The position numbers and the translations under genes are program-made. From Medakamo hakoo (taxonomy: Eukaryota > Chlorophyta > Trebouxiophyceae > Coccomyxaceae): a stretch of DNA of 64,000 bases. Location: positions 496,001 to 560,000 of the forward strand of contig CP089460.1 of the NCBI GenBank assembly GCA_026636295.1, read 5' to 3'. The notes under the pieces are model-generated. The model was not told the DNA's origin. It saw nothing but the letters and a program-made list of their open reading frames with translations, and did no database searches. Shown piece by piece: positions 9,082 to 19,970 of the stretch (position 1 is its first letter; the number at the start of each line of letters is the position of its first letter).

Positions 9082-11079
9082 ATGCGGGCGTCCCTGACCG
9101 CGCCGTCGTGCTCGCGCGCTGCGGCGCCGGCGGGCCGCACCGCCCGCGCCGTCCGCCCTGGCGGCGCGCAGTCCGGTCGTCGTGCTGGTGAGTTGTTGGG
9201 CGTGGGAATGGGGTGTGGAATGCGAGTTCGTGCGTGCCCGGCGTCGCGAATTCGGCTCGAGCCGCCTCTTCTGCCTAGCCGCGACCCTCACCCCCCGACC
9301 ATCCCCTTCAACCTCCAGTCTCCACGGCCGCCGCCTCCATCCCCGCCCCGTCCTCCGTCGTCGACGTCGGCCTGAAGGACGCGCCACTGCGCTCCCTGTT
9401 CCCGGCCGAAAACCCGCCGCCGGCGCCCGGCGCCCCCAAACTCAAAGTGGCCATCATCGGCTCTGGGCTGGCGGGCCTCTCCACCGCGTGCGAACTGCTG
9501 GACCAGGGCTACGACGTCGACATCTACGAGTCCCGCGCCTTCGTGGGTGGCAAGGTCGCGTCCTGGGTGAAGGACGGCAACCACGTGGAGATGGGCTTGC
9601 ACGTCTTTTTCGGGTGCTACTTCAACCTGTTCCGCCTCATGGCAAAGTGCGGCGTCCTGCAAAACCTGCTGCTGAAAGAACACACGCACACGTTCTGCAA
9701 CAAGGGCGGCGACGTCCGCGACCTGGATTTCCGGTTCTTTGTGGGTGGCCAGAAGATCGGTGCGCCCTTCCACGGCCTGAAAGCTTTTTTCACGACGCCC
9801 CAGCTGTCGCCCGTCGACAAGGTCGCCAACTCGCTCGCGCTCGGCACGTCGCCCATCGTCCGCGCGCTCTTCGACCCTGAAGGCGGCATGGCCGACATCC
9901 GGGCGTTGGACGGCATTTCCTTTGCGGACTGGTTCAAAAGCCATGGCGGCAGCCAGGCGTCCATTGAGCGGATGTGGTGAGTTGTGGAGGGGGCGGGACG
10001 GGAGGCGGACAATGGAATGGGTGGAGAGTCAACCAGCCCCGCGCTTGGACCCCGCCCCGCTCTCACACACGGACCCCCCGCACACCACACCCATCACCAG
10101 GGACCCCATCGCGTACGCCCTGGGCTTCCTGGACTGCAAGGACATCTCCGCCCGGTGCATGCTCACCATCTTCCAATTTTTCGCGACCAAGACGGACGCG
10201 TCCGTGCTGCGCATGCTGAACGGCTCGCCGGCCGACCGCCTGTTGAAGCCCATCACGGATTACATCGAAGCCCGGGGCGGGCGCATTCACTTGCGCACCG
10301 GCTGCCGCGAAATCATGTACTCTGGCACGCCCGGCCAGCCGGGCGTGGAGGTGACGGGCCTGCGCATGACCAAGGCGGGCAAGGAGACGGTCGTCAAAGC
10401 CGACGCGTACGTGGCCGCGCTCGACGTGCCGGGCGCCAAGCGCCTGCTGCCCGCCGCCTGGCGCGCCTTCCCCGAGTTCGACAAGATCCACGCGCTCGTC
10501 GGCGTCCCCGTCATCACAGTCCAGCTCCGCTACCCGGGCTGGGTGACGGAGCTGGCCGGCGGGCCCGCGGGCGTCCGGGACATGTCGCGCGGCGCGCATG
10601 GCCTGGACAACCTGCTCTACTCGGCCGACGCCGACTTCTCCTGCTTTGCGGACCTGGCGCTTGTCTCGCCCAAGGAGTACTACAAAGAGGGGGAGGGGTC
10701 GCTGCTCCAGTGCGTCCTGACGCCGGCCGACCCGTACATGCCGCTGCCCAACGAGGAAATCGCGGCCCGCGTCCACAAGCAGGTCGTGTCTCTGTTCCCG
10801 TCCGCGGCCGGCATGGAGCCGACCTGGCACTCGGTCGTCAAAATCGCGCAGTCCCTGTACCGCGAAGCGCCCGGCATGGACGTCTACCGCCCCGACCAGG
10901 CCACGCCCGTGAAGCGCATGTTCCTGGCGGGTTCCTACACCAAACAGGACTACATTGACTCGATGGAGGGCGCGACGCTGAGCGGGCGGCTGTGCGCGGG
11001 CAAGGTCCTGGCGGCGGCTCCGGGGTTGGAGGGTGGGGTCAAGGCTGAAGGAGAGGTGGCCAAGGCGGTGGCGGCGTGA
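9082..11079 (+). CDS. ZDS: Zeta-carotene desaturase, plastid
   Basis: Exons 9082-9187, 9319-9976 and 10101-11079; 580 residues. ZDS desaturates zeta-carotene to lycopene isomers, passing electrons to plastoquinone on plastid membranes. The first 35 residues are Arg/Ala/Ser-rich, as in a transit peptide. The FAD-binding dinucleotide fold starts with [21 protein letters not shown] rather than phytoene desaturase is indicated by [37 protein letters not shown] and [20 protein letters not shown], all near-identical to plant ZDS. The C-terminal motif [20 protein letters not shown] completes the flavin site. Both splice junctions preserve conserved sequence ([12 protein letters not shown]). Confidence 0.96.
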
Positions 11080-11186
11080 GGGGAGTGAGAAGAGAGGTGA
11101 GGACGTGGGCGTGGCGGGCATGGAAGGAGAGAGACTGTGTGGGATGGACTGGTTGCGATTTTTCTTTTTTTCATCGTCGTTTTTTT

Positions 11187-14100
11187 CTACTCTTCCGGCG
11201 CCGTCACGCCGCCGCCATCGACTCCGCCACCAACCCCGTTGACCGGGCGCAGCAGGTCCCACTTCCACCGCACGTCCGCATTGGCGGACGGAGGCGGCGG
11301 CACCGGCTTGGCGTCGGGCGCAGCAGGCACGGCCACGGGCGGGTGGGCTGCCAGGTGCTCCGCTGCGGCCGCCTGCGCTTTCACCAGGGCGGCCAGGGCG
11401 GCCTGGACGGTCCGGCCGTCACTCTCGTGCCCCAGCAACACAAGCAGCTCGGCCAGCTCACCCGCTGACACCAACGCGGCCGGGCGGGGGGCCAGCGAAG
11501 CGATGTGCTCGGCGAGCGCCGTTTCCTCTGCCGCGCCACCCGCCCTGATTTTCTTGGCTTTTTTCGCGGCCGCTTTCTTCTTCTTTTGAGCGGCGGTCCG
11601 GCCCAGGGCGGGCCGGCCACCGATGGTGGACGGCGGAGCCGTGGACGCGGCGGACGAGGGCGCCAGTCCGCCCGCGAGCGTGGACGTCGTCGTGTAAGCC
11701 GACAGGCCAGAGACGTCCGAGCCGGCTCCCCAGGCCGACGCGCGGCCATCGTCGTCGTCGTCGGCCGCGACCGCGCCCGTGTCCGAGTCGCCGGCGCCGT
11801 TGGCACGGCCGCCACTCGCGACCACGGCTTCATCCAGCGCTTTGCGCCGGTCTTGGACGCCTTTGTACCGGGCCAGGTACTTGGCGACGCGCGCCGCGTC
11901 GTCCCGGGCGTCGGCCAAAATCGACGCCGCGGCTTCGGCCGCCGCGGGCGCGAGCACGGTCTCCACCAGGTCGTCCCTCCCCGCCTCGTACGCCGCGCCC
12001 AGGGCCGCCCGCCACTCGTGCGCCTTGGCCAGCCAGGCGACGGCCGAGTCGGCGTCATCCAAGTGGCGGGCCGCGACGGCCGCCGCGTCGGCGAAGCGCC
12101 CGACAGCCGCCAGGCCGTCCGCCAAGTCTCCGGCCAGGGCCCGCACTCTTGCCCGCGGCCAGCCCTGGCGCGCCGCGAGCGCGAGCGCGGGCGTCGCCTG
12201 GCCCGCCGCCCGGTACGCGTCGATGGCGCCGTCTGGGTCGGACGCAGCCAGGCAGGCCAGGGCCGCGTCTTCAGGGCGGCCGCGGGCGCGGAGGTCGGCC
12301 GCGTACCGGCGCAGGGCGGCCGCACGCGCGGCCGACCGAGCGGCCGGGTCGGCCCACGGCCCTGCGTCGTCGCCGCCCGCGCCATCCAGCAGGCCGACCG
12401 CGTCGCGCAGCAGGCCGCGTGCGGCTGCCAGGTCTAAAGCCGCGTCTAAATGTTCCGGCCCGGCTTCAATCAGGGCCGACAACGCCCGGTCGTGGCGGCC
12501 CAGGTGGGCGTCGATGGCGTGGCGGCGGAGGGGGCCGTCGGGGAGCGCGCCCCACGCCCGCAGGTCGACCAAGTGTTCGGCCGGGTCGCGCCCGGCGGCC
12601 AGGGCGACCAAGTACGCGACGGGCAAGTCGTAGGCGGCCAGCGCTGCCGCGTACAGGTCGTCGAATGGGACGGTCAGGAGCAGGTGGCGCAGGCCGGCGT
12701 CGGCGGTGGGCGGCGGGGCGGCGCCAGACCGGGCGGCGGCCGCGCGGCGGGCGGTGCCCAACGCTTCGCCCGACTGCGGCGGCAGGGAGGTCGGCGCAGG
12801 CGCTGCCGCCCCGCCTTCAATCTCGCCCTCTGCCAGTTCCACTTCCCGGCGGGCCTTGACCAGGGCCAGGGCGGCGCCCAGGTCGCCCAGGATGGCGTGC
12901 GACGTCAGGACGGGGCGCAGGTAGCGGGCCGGGCCGGCGGCCGTGAGGGCCGACCGCAGGGCCCGCGCGACGGACGCCACTTTGCCGTCAATGGACGCGT
13001 CACCGTCACCCGCAACGACTCCAGGCACGTGCGTGCCGACCCAGGCGTACACGCCGCCGGGAGCGACGATGGAGCCCGGGCGCAGCGCGCGCAGCAGGTC
13101 GGAGACGGCCGCGTCGTCGACGACGGCCGACACATAGGACGCCGCGCCGCTTAAAAACGCGGGCCAGCCGACGTCCACAAGGATGTTGGGGTCCAGGCGG
13201 TGCGTGGCGACGGCGGCGGCGGCGGGCGCGTACCGGCCCGCCACCAAGTCCGTGGCGACGGCGGTCAAGACGAGCGCGCGCGGGCAGACCGTCTCCAGGT
13301 TGCCGCGCGGCATCTGCAGGACGACGCGCCCACTGCCTCCGGGAGGCGCGCCGACCAACGCCGCGCCCGCTTCCACTGCCCTGGCGGACGGGTCGCCCGC
13401 GGAGGTCGTCTGCAAGCCCCGGCCCTTCATGGCCTTGTGCATGAAAATTCTCAGCTCGCCCTCCCGCATCTGGAAGCGCTTGTGTTCCTTGGGCCCGCCG
13501 TCTGGCCCGCTCCCGCCGTGCCCTGCCCGCAGTCCGGGTCCGTCCAAAGGCATGGACGCGTCCAGGGCCAGGGCGGACGGCAGGCAGCGCAGGACGGCGT
13601 CGGCGGAGGTGTAGAGTAAGAAGGCCCCGCCAGGGCCGGCCGGGCGGACGGCGACAGAGTTGGTGCCGGCCGCGACGTGGCGGCCGCCCAGGAACAGGTC
13701 GCCCCCGGGAGTGAGGCCGACGGGCAGCGGTGGGTGACCGGGCCAGGCGCGGAGCGTGGGGCAGGGCGCGGGCAGCGCCGGCAGCGGGTGGAGGGACGGG
13801 GCGGCGGCCCCGGGTGGGGACGCAACACACCAGGCGACCCGGCCGTCGCCTGCCTCGACCAAGACGCCCGCCGCGCCGGCGGCGCCGGACTCGGGCGTGG
13901 GCGGGACGGCTGCGACACGCAGGACGGCGTCAAAGTCCAGGGCAGGACCCGAGGAGACGACCTCAGCCGTGGCGGCGGCCGCGTCGACCTCCAGCTCGAC
14001 GAGCAGCGGTCCGCGCGCCCCGCCGACCAGCACGAGCAGGCGAGAGGCGCTGAGCCACGCCAGGTCGCGCACTCCCGCGCCGGGCGGGCACCAGCCCTCG

Positions 14101-15818
14101 GGCGTGACGGCCAGCGTGCGCACGCCGACGCGGTCGTGCTCGTACTCGCCCGCCGGGTCGCCGGGAGCGAGGGGAGGGGGCGGTGGGGCGGCCTCGCCCT
14201 TGCCGTCCAGGCAGCCTTCCCACTCGTCGGCCGCGGGCGACGCCGCGACCGCCAGCGTGCCGTCGGCCAGGGCCGCCACGGCGACTTCGCAGCCACACGC
14301 GCCATCCTGTTCATCGCTTTCCGGCGGTGCGTAGGGTGACAAAGCCACCGCCGTGACGGGCGCGGGGCAGGCGAGGGCGACGGCCGCGAGCGGTGGCGGC
14401 GGCACGCCCAGCTGCAGCGGGGTCAGCAACACGTGCGGGCCGTCCACGACAGCGGCCGTGCCCAGAGTCGACACGGTCACGTCCAGCGTCCAGCGCAAGG
14501 AGCGCAGGTTCCCACACCCGTGCGCGATGCGCAAGGACAGAGAGGCGCACTCGTCCCAGGCCAGGCACGGGCCGGGCGGCGGGTGGTGAGGCGCGGCGGC
14601 ACACAGCGCAGCTGGAGGGTTGGGGTTGGCGGCCGCGAGTGACGTCCGCGGCGGCTGTTCACACCGCACCTCCCGCTTCAGGTACCAGTGCCAGTTGGAC
14701 CGGCGCCACAGCTGGACGGCGCCTGCACGTAAACCGACGGCCAGGACCTCGGAATCCGGGCTCCAGCTCAAAGACGAGACGGCGCACGACGCGCCGCCCA
14801 GCCCAAACCCGCCGTGCGTCAGGCCATTGCGCTCGAACAAAACGATACGGGGGGGGGCGCCACCCTCGCCGACCGCCACGCCGTAAATGTGGCGGGCATT
14901 GGGCTGCCAGGACACGGGTGACGCCAGCCCAGGCACGGACTCGCCCAGGGCGTGCAGGCTGATTTCCTCGTCGGCCCCTGGCGCGCCGACGTCCCAGGTG
15001 CGCAGCGTGCAGGACACGGACGCTTCAGGCTCACTCACCCGCTTCCGGCGAGTCGTGGTGACGAGCGCGCGGCCGTCAGCCCGCCACGCCAGCCCGGCGT
15101 CGCCTGGGCCCAAAGCCGCCCAATCTCCAGACCCGGGCGGGCCACCGACGCCGTCGTCCGAATCGTCCGGCGGCAGCACCCGCGCGGGCACGGGCGTCGG
15201 CCAGGCCGCAAACACCGCCACGTCGGCCAACAGCGTCCAGGTCGCGTCCATGACGAGCAAGCGACCCACGCCGGAGATGAGGGCCACCCGGTCGCCCGTG
15301 GGTGACCAGGCCAAAGCCGCGACGCCGCCCGCGATGGACCCGACCTCTTCGAGGCCTCCATCCGCCGTGGACAGAGTGAGGAGGTCACCGGCCGCCGTCG
15401 CGACAACAACCGCTTCGAGCTCTAGGACGTGGACCAAGCCCGTGAGAGCGCCGCCGGCGGCTGGGATGGGGGTCACCCACAGAGGCTGTTGCGTGCAGTG
15501 CGTTGGGGATGGTCGTGAGAGCAGGTTTGGCGCCGTCGGCCTTTTGTTCCGTCCCGCCCTCTCCTACGTCTTTACCTGTCCACCGTCCAGCTTGACGACC
15601 AGGGCAGTGTCGTGCCCGGCACAAACTAGGCCGACGTAGCTGGACCCGTCGTCCGCGTCCAGGGCGTGCGCGGTCGCCGTCCATTCCTGGTTGCTAGCCG
15701 TCGGCGGCGCGTCGGCAGCGCCGGTGCTGGTGGCGGCGACCGTCGCCGCGGCTTCATCCAGCCATGCGGCGTCTAGCGGTGGAGACGCCGTGTCGGCCAG
15801 GGCCACCAGGTTCAGCAT
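11187..15818 (-). CDS. ELP1: Elongator complex subunit ELP1 (IKAP)
   Basis: Minus-strand exons 15576-15818 and 11187-15485; 1513 residues against 1332 in human. ELP1 is the scaffold of Elongator, which makes the cm5U34 family of modifications on tRNA wobble uridines. The N-terminal half is a double beta-propeller; recognisable segments are VALAWSPTGDRVALIS, VLFERNGLTHGGF and NWHWYLKREV. The C-terminal half is a long TPR-like alpha solenoid rich in Ala. A basic cluster KKKKAAAKKAKKIR (about 11545-11585) matches the position of the tRNA-binding basic patch. The tail ends RWKWDLLRP. The 90 bp intron follows residue 81. The start MLNLVALAD is preceded by open frame, so it is chosen on position. 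Confidence 0.92.
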
Positions 15819-15984
15819 GGTGAAGGCGGCGCCGTCGAGGAAGGGCAGGCCGTCCTCTCGCCTCCCTTTTTGTGTTTTCCTTGTGTTTGCGTCGCCCGGA
15901 CGCATGGGCCCGCACTCTTCAAACGGCACTCGGCCGCGCTTTTTCGTCGGCCGCCGCACACACAACCACCCACCTGCACACCCA
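15819..15984. promoter_or_regulatory. Shared divergent promoter, ELP1/POLD3
   Basis: 166 bp between start codons. No obvious motif. Confidence 0.45.
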
Positions 15985-17275
15985 ATGACCGCCCTGGCCG
16001 ACGAGCACCGCAAGGTGTTGGACGAGCTCAAGCTGCTGGTGGGCGACGAGCTCAAGGTAGGGCGAGGCCGTGCGGCGAGCAGAGCGGCGCGCAAGCTCTC
16101 ATTGCGCGCCGACCTCTCGCATCAACCACCCCCCACTCGAAAAAAAAAAACAGTCCGTCTCCTACAAGTGGCTGGCCCGCCAGTACGACTTGCCCGCGAC
16201 GCTGGCCAAACAGCTGCTGTTCGCCTTCACGGAAGAAGCCCGCGGGTCCGCCGCCGCGACGTACTTGGTCGCGGGCTGGGAAAAGGGCACTGCCGACGAA
16301 AACAACGCGCCGGCCTCGTCCCGCTCGCATGTCGTCCGCCTCGTCCCTGCGTCCCGCTTGGCCGAAGCCCGCGCCGCGTTAGACCCCGTCACCGCCGTCC
16401 ACGTGTACAGCGTCGCGCCCTGCCAGCCCAAAGACCCGGCGGACGTGTGGAACGCGGACGCGGCGCAGACGGCCGAGCTGTTTTCTGGGCTGCTGCGTGG
16501 CGAGGCCAACCCGCTGGCCGACAACCGGTGCTCGGCCGTGGCGGGGCCGGCCGTGAAGTGGGCGGGGCGCCTGCCGGGTGGAAAAGGCGCGCCGCCCACC
16601 ACCGCCGCGCCGCCCGCCCAGGCCGCGCCGCCCGGCCTGCTGCGGGTGGACCCGACCGAACCGCCGGCCGTGGCTGGCGGCAAAGCGCACGTCGCGGCCG
16701 CTGCGAAGCCGATGAAGAAGAAGCCGGCGGGGAGCGGCGGCGGCGGCGGCGTGGTCGCCCAGATTAAAGCGGCCGCGGCGGCGGCCAAGCCCAAACCCGA
16801 ACCTCTGGATGAGGACGACGGCGGCCCGCCCGTGCGCGGGCGGGCGCCTGCAGGCGCAGCGCGGCGCGCCATCCTGTCCGACTCGTCGGACGAGGAGGAC
16901 GGCGCTGCGGAACCGTCCGCCGCGCCGTCGCCCTCGCCCGCGCCGTCTTCCAAACGTCCCACTCCCCCACCCGGCGCCGTCAAAGCGGGCGCGGTGGCCG
17001 GCGCCAAGAAACGCAGGGTCACGCGGACGGTCATCAATGACAAGGGCGAGGAAGTGACCGAGGTGGTCATGGAAGACGTGCCGGAGGGGGCGGGCGGCGG
17101 CGGCGGTGGTGGTGGGACGGCGTCGCCCTCGCCCGCGAAAGCCGCGGCCAAGGCGCAACCCAAGCCTGCGGCGGGCGGTGCTGGCGCGGCGAAGAAAAAG
17201 CCGTCGCCCGCCGCGGCTGGGAAGAAGGGGGGCAAGGGGCAGACCAGCTTGATGGGTTTTTTCGGTAAGAAATGA
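15985..17275 (+). CDS. POLD3: DNA polymerase delta accessory subunit POLD3
   Basis: Exons 15985-16056 and 16154-17275; 397 residues. The N-terminal winged-helix domain, which binds POLD2, is recognisable: SVSYKWLARQYDL, AKQLLFAF, TYLVAGW, VHVYSV. The rest is Lys/Ala/Pro-rich, low-complexity and probably disordered, with an acidic SDSSDEEDG patch that could be a CK2 site. The last residues QTSLMGFFGKK form a canonical PCNA-interacting (PIP) box, as expected for Pol32/POLD3. Exon 1 (24 codons) reads MTALADEHRKVLDEL and fits the short helix before the winged helix. The gene ends 35 bp from the convergent neighbour. Confidence 0.9.
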
Positions 17276-17310
17276 AAATGGGCGTTCACAGAGGCTGACC
17301 CTCTCTCCCC

Positions 17311-18081
17311 CTACCTGGGCGGCGGCACGGCTCCTGCCCCATTGCGTTCCACCCACTCGTTGATTTCTTCGGGGCTCCACCCATCAAACGGGTCGCTCCC
17401 ATCCGCGCCGGACGCGCCCAGGCTCTTCTCCGCCAGCGCCTGCACCTCCTCCGGGCTCAACCCCTCCAGCGGGTCTTCATCGTCGTCGCCTATGAAGGAT
17501 TTGCCTAACAGTAAAGCCCGCGCCGCTTCGGCCTGGGCGGCCTCCTTGGCGGCGGCTTCGGCTTCCGTCTCAGGCGCCGGGCCCGTCGCGGTCTGCGAAC
17601 GGTACAGCTTCGACGCGAGCAACAAAGCCAGGCCGCCGACGAACAGGCCCCAGTACGCCTTTTCCCAGGGCCGCAGGCCACCGGGAGCGCCGTCCAGCTG
17701 GCGGCGTTCCCAGGGGAACATCCAGGCCGAGGCGGCGGCCGCGCCTGCGCGCGCGTCGACGGCAGCGGTCGTGGAAGAGGTCGAGGTTGCGGCCGCAGCC
17801 GTCGTCGCTCGTGTTGCTGCCGCCGTCCCTGCGTTTCCACTTTCCGCCCGCCCAGCCTTCGCGACCGGCATGGCCACGTTGCCATAGTACCGCTCGTACT
17901 CGGCGGGCATGCGCGGGTGGGTAGGGTGCGGGGAGGAGGACGCGTGGCGGCGAAGGGCGTGCATTGGCCAGGTGAGCGCTGACGAAGAGCTCGTCGACGC
18001 CTGGCCGGCCGTAGACGCCAGTGCTGCCTCACTGGCCTGCCAGGCGGGCCTGGCCAGGGTGAGCGCGGCGCGGCGCAGCAT
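17311..18081 (-). CDS. Predicted mitochondrial single-pass membrane protein, unknown
   Basis: Single exon, 256 residues. The N-terminus MLRRAALTLARPAWQAS is basic and lacks acids for about 80 residues, like a mitochondrial presequence. An Ala-rich region leads to WEKAYWGLFVGGLALLLASK, a probable transmembrane helix at about 148-165. The C-terminal domain is acidic and contains two related units, DPLEGLSPEEVQALAEK and DPFDGWSPEEINEWVER. I do not recognise the family. A plant-specific accessory subunit or assembly factor of a respiratory complex would fit the shape, but nothing in the sequence proves it. It is divergent to the hydrogenase gene. Confidence 0.75.
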   Translation of the reverse strand: MLRRAALTLARPAWQASEAALASTAGQASTSSSSALTWPMHALRRHASSSPHPTHPRMPAEYERYYGNVAMPVAKAGRAESGNAGTAAATRATTAAAATSTSSTTAAVDARAGAAAASAWMFPWERRQLDGAPGGLRPWEKAYWGLFVGGLALLLASKLYRSQTATGPAPETEAEAAAKEAAQAEAARALLLGKSFIGDDDEDPLEGLSPEEVQALAEKSLGASGADGSDPFDGWSPEEINEWVERNGAGAVPPPR

Positions 18082-18276
18082 GCGAACGGACGGTGAAGAT
18101 CGCCGCCAGACAGAGAGAAAACAAGGCTGTGTCTAGAAGCGCGCTCGCTGTTCAGTTTGTTTTTTCTTTCGCGGGGACACGGCATGCGGTGAAAAACCAC
18201 GGGCCGGCCACCCCCGCTCCGACACCGCTGTTGCGCATCCCGGCTGGAGGGACGCCTGGTCGTCACAGCCAGCGCC
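18082..18276. promoter_or_regulatory. Divergent promoter of membrane protein and hydrogenase
   Basis: 195 bp. I looked for the GTAC core bound by the algal copper/anoxia regulator CRR1 and found none, so CRR1-type control is not suggested. Confidence 0.45.
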
Positions 18277-19884
18277 ATGGAACTTAGCGTGCGGCCGCCG
18301 CTGGCGCGGACGCGGTTGCCGTCGTCCCGCGCCGCGCCGCGCGTCGTTCATCAAGTCCGCCCGCCCACCCTCGCCCGGCGCACGCGTCGGTCGTCCGCCG
18401 TTGTCTGCCCGCTCGCCGCGGCAGAAGGCGCGTCCGCACCGACTGTCGACCACGTCGCCGCCGTGCGGTCCGCCTTAGCCGACCCGTCTGCTGTCCTCGT
18501 CGCACAGACCGCGCCAGCCGTGCGCGTCGCCATCGCGGAAGCGGTCGGCCTCCCACCTGGTGCCGTCGCGCCCGGGCAGCTCGTCGCTGGATTGAGGCGC
18601 CTGGGTTTCAAGCGCGTCTTCGACGTGGCCCTGGGCGCGGACCTCACCATTTGCGAAGAAGCGATGGAGCTGCTGGCGCGGTTGCAGGCGGCCGTGAGTG
18701 GCGGCGGCGGTGAGGCCGGTCCGGCGTCCGCCGACCGGCCGACCCCCGGCCCGCTCCCGCTGCTGACGTCGTGCTGCCCGGGCTGGGTCGGCCTCGTCGA
18801 AAAGTCGTACCCGGAGCTCATCCCGAACCTTTCGACGTGCCGCAGCCCCCACCTCATGCTCGGCCGCGTCATCAAGCACCACCTCGCCCCGCTCGCCGGC
18901 CTGAGCCGTGACCTGCAAGTCGTGTCCATCATGCCGTGCGTGCGCAAGCAGGGCGAAGCCGACCGGCCGTGGTTCGAGGAAGGGACGGACCCACCCCGCC
19001 GCGACGTCGACCACGTCCTCACGACCGTGGAACTGGCGTCCCTGCTCAAGGACGCGGGCATCGACCTGGCGGCGCTGGACCCCGAACCGTACGACGACCC
19101 GCTCGGCGCGCAGTCCGGGTCCGGCGTTTTGTTCGGGACGACGGGCGGGGTGATGGAGGCGGCGCTGCGCACGGTGGCCGAGGCCGTGAGTGGGGAGCCG
19201 CTGCCCAAGCTCGAGTTTGCGGCGGTGCGGGGGTTGGACGGCGTGCGTGAAGCGACGGTCACCATCCGGCCACGGAAAGGCGCGCCGCCGTCTCTGGCCG
19301 AAGACCCAATCACGTCGGGCGCGGCGCTCGCCCTGCCGCCGGGCGTCGACGAAGTCACGGTGCGCGTCGCCGTCGCCAACGGCCTGGGCAACGCTAAAAA
19401 GCTGGTGAAAGCCGTCCAGTCGGGCGAGGCGCACTACGACTTCGTCGAAGTCATGGCCTGCCCCGGCGGCTGCCTGGGCGGCGGCGGCCAACCCCGGTCG
19501 GCCGACAAGGACGCGCTCGCAAAGCGGCAGGCGGCGCTGTACGCGCTCGACGCGGGCGCGCCGCTGCGCCGGTCTCACCAAAACCCTGTCGTCCGCGAAC
19601 TGTATGAGTCGTTCCTGGACCACCCTCTGAGCCCGGCGGCGGAGGAGCACCTGCACACGCACTACGTGGCGGGCGGGGTGGAGGACGGCGGCGCGTCGGC
19701 GCCACCCCCGCCGCCGGCCGCCAAGGCGCCGTCACTGGAGGCCGCGCTGGACCGCGGCGCGCTGGCGGACGCCTTGGCGGCCCGGGCGAAGGAGAGGGGT
19801 GGGGACGCGGCTGCGGACGACCACCACCAGTGTGAATTCTGCGGCGCGGCCGTCGGCTGCCGCGAAGCGGGTGGCGGGAAGTAA
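18277..19884 (+). CDS. HYDA: [FeFe] hydrogenase, algal type, plastid
   Basis: Single exon, 535 residues (CrHydA1 has 497). The enzyme reduces protons with electrons from ferredoxin in the anoxic chloroplast stroma. All H-cluster motifs are intact: TSCCPGW at 164-170 (C166 proton relay, C167 ligand), MPCVRKQGEAD with C221, and EVMACPGGCLGGGGQP with C394 and C398. There is no N-terminal iron-sulfur (F-cluster) domain, as in chlorophycean enzymes and unlike Chlorella ones. The first 45 residues are Arg/Pro/Ser-rich, a likely transit peptide. After the usual end (HTHYVAGGVE) comes an extra tail of about 60 residues ending CEFCGAAVGC (C519, C522, C528), which I have not seen in algal hydrogenases. 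It could bind zinc or iron, or form disulfides. No maturase gene (HydEF, HydG) is in the window. Confidence 0.95.
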   Translation: MELSVRPPLARTRLPSSRAAPRVVHQVRPPTLARRTRRSSAVVCPLAAAEGASAPTVDHVAAVRSALADPSAVLVAQTAPAVRVAIAEAVGLPPGAVAPGQLVAGLRRLGFKRVFDVALGADLTICEEAMELLARLQAAVSGGGGEAGPASADRPTPGPLPLLTSCCPGWVGLVEKSYPELIPNLSTCRSPHLMLGRVIKHHLAPLAGLSRDLQVVSIMPCVRKQGEADRPWFEEGTDPPRRDVDHVLTTVELASLLKDAGIDLAALDPEPYDDPLGAQSGSGVLFGTTGGVMEAALRTVAEAVSGEPLPKLEFAAVRGLDGVREATVTIRPRKGAPPSLAEDPITSGAALALPPGVDEVTVRVAVANGLGNAKKLVKAVQSGEAHYDFVEVMACPGGCLGGGGQPRSADKDALAKRQAALYALDAGAPLRRSHQNPVVRELYESFLDHPLSPAAEEHLHTHYVAGGVEDGGASAPPPPPAAKAPSLEAALDRGALADALAARAKERGGDAAADDHHQCEFCGAAVGCREAGGGK

Positions 19885-19970
19885 AAGGAAAAGAATGGAC
19901 AGACGGGAATGGATTTTTGTATGCTGCATGTTTTTTCTGTTGAGGGGGCCGGACTCTTTGCACAAACGCT

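Noticed and set aside
18082-18276. CRR1-type GTAC copper/anoxia element in the hydrogenase promoter
   Set aside because: No GTAC occurs in this interval.
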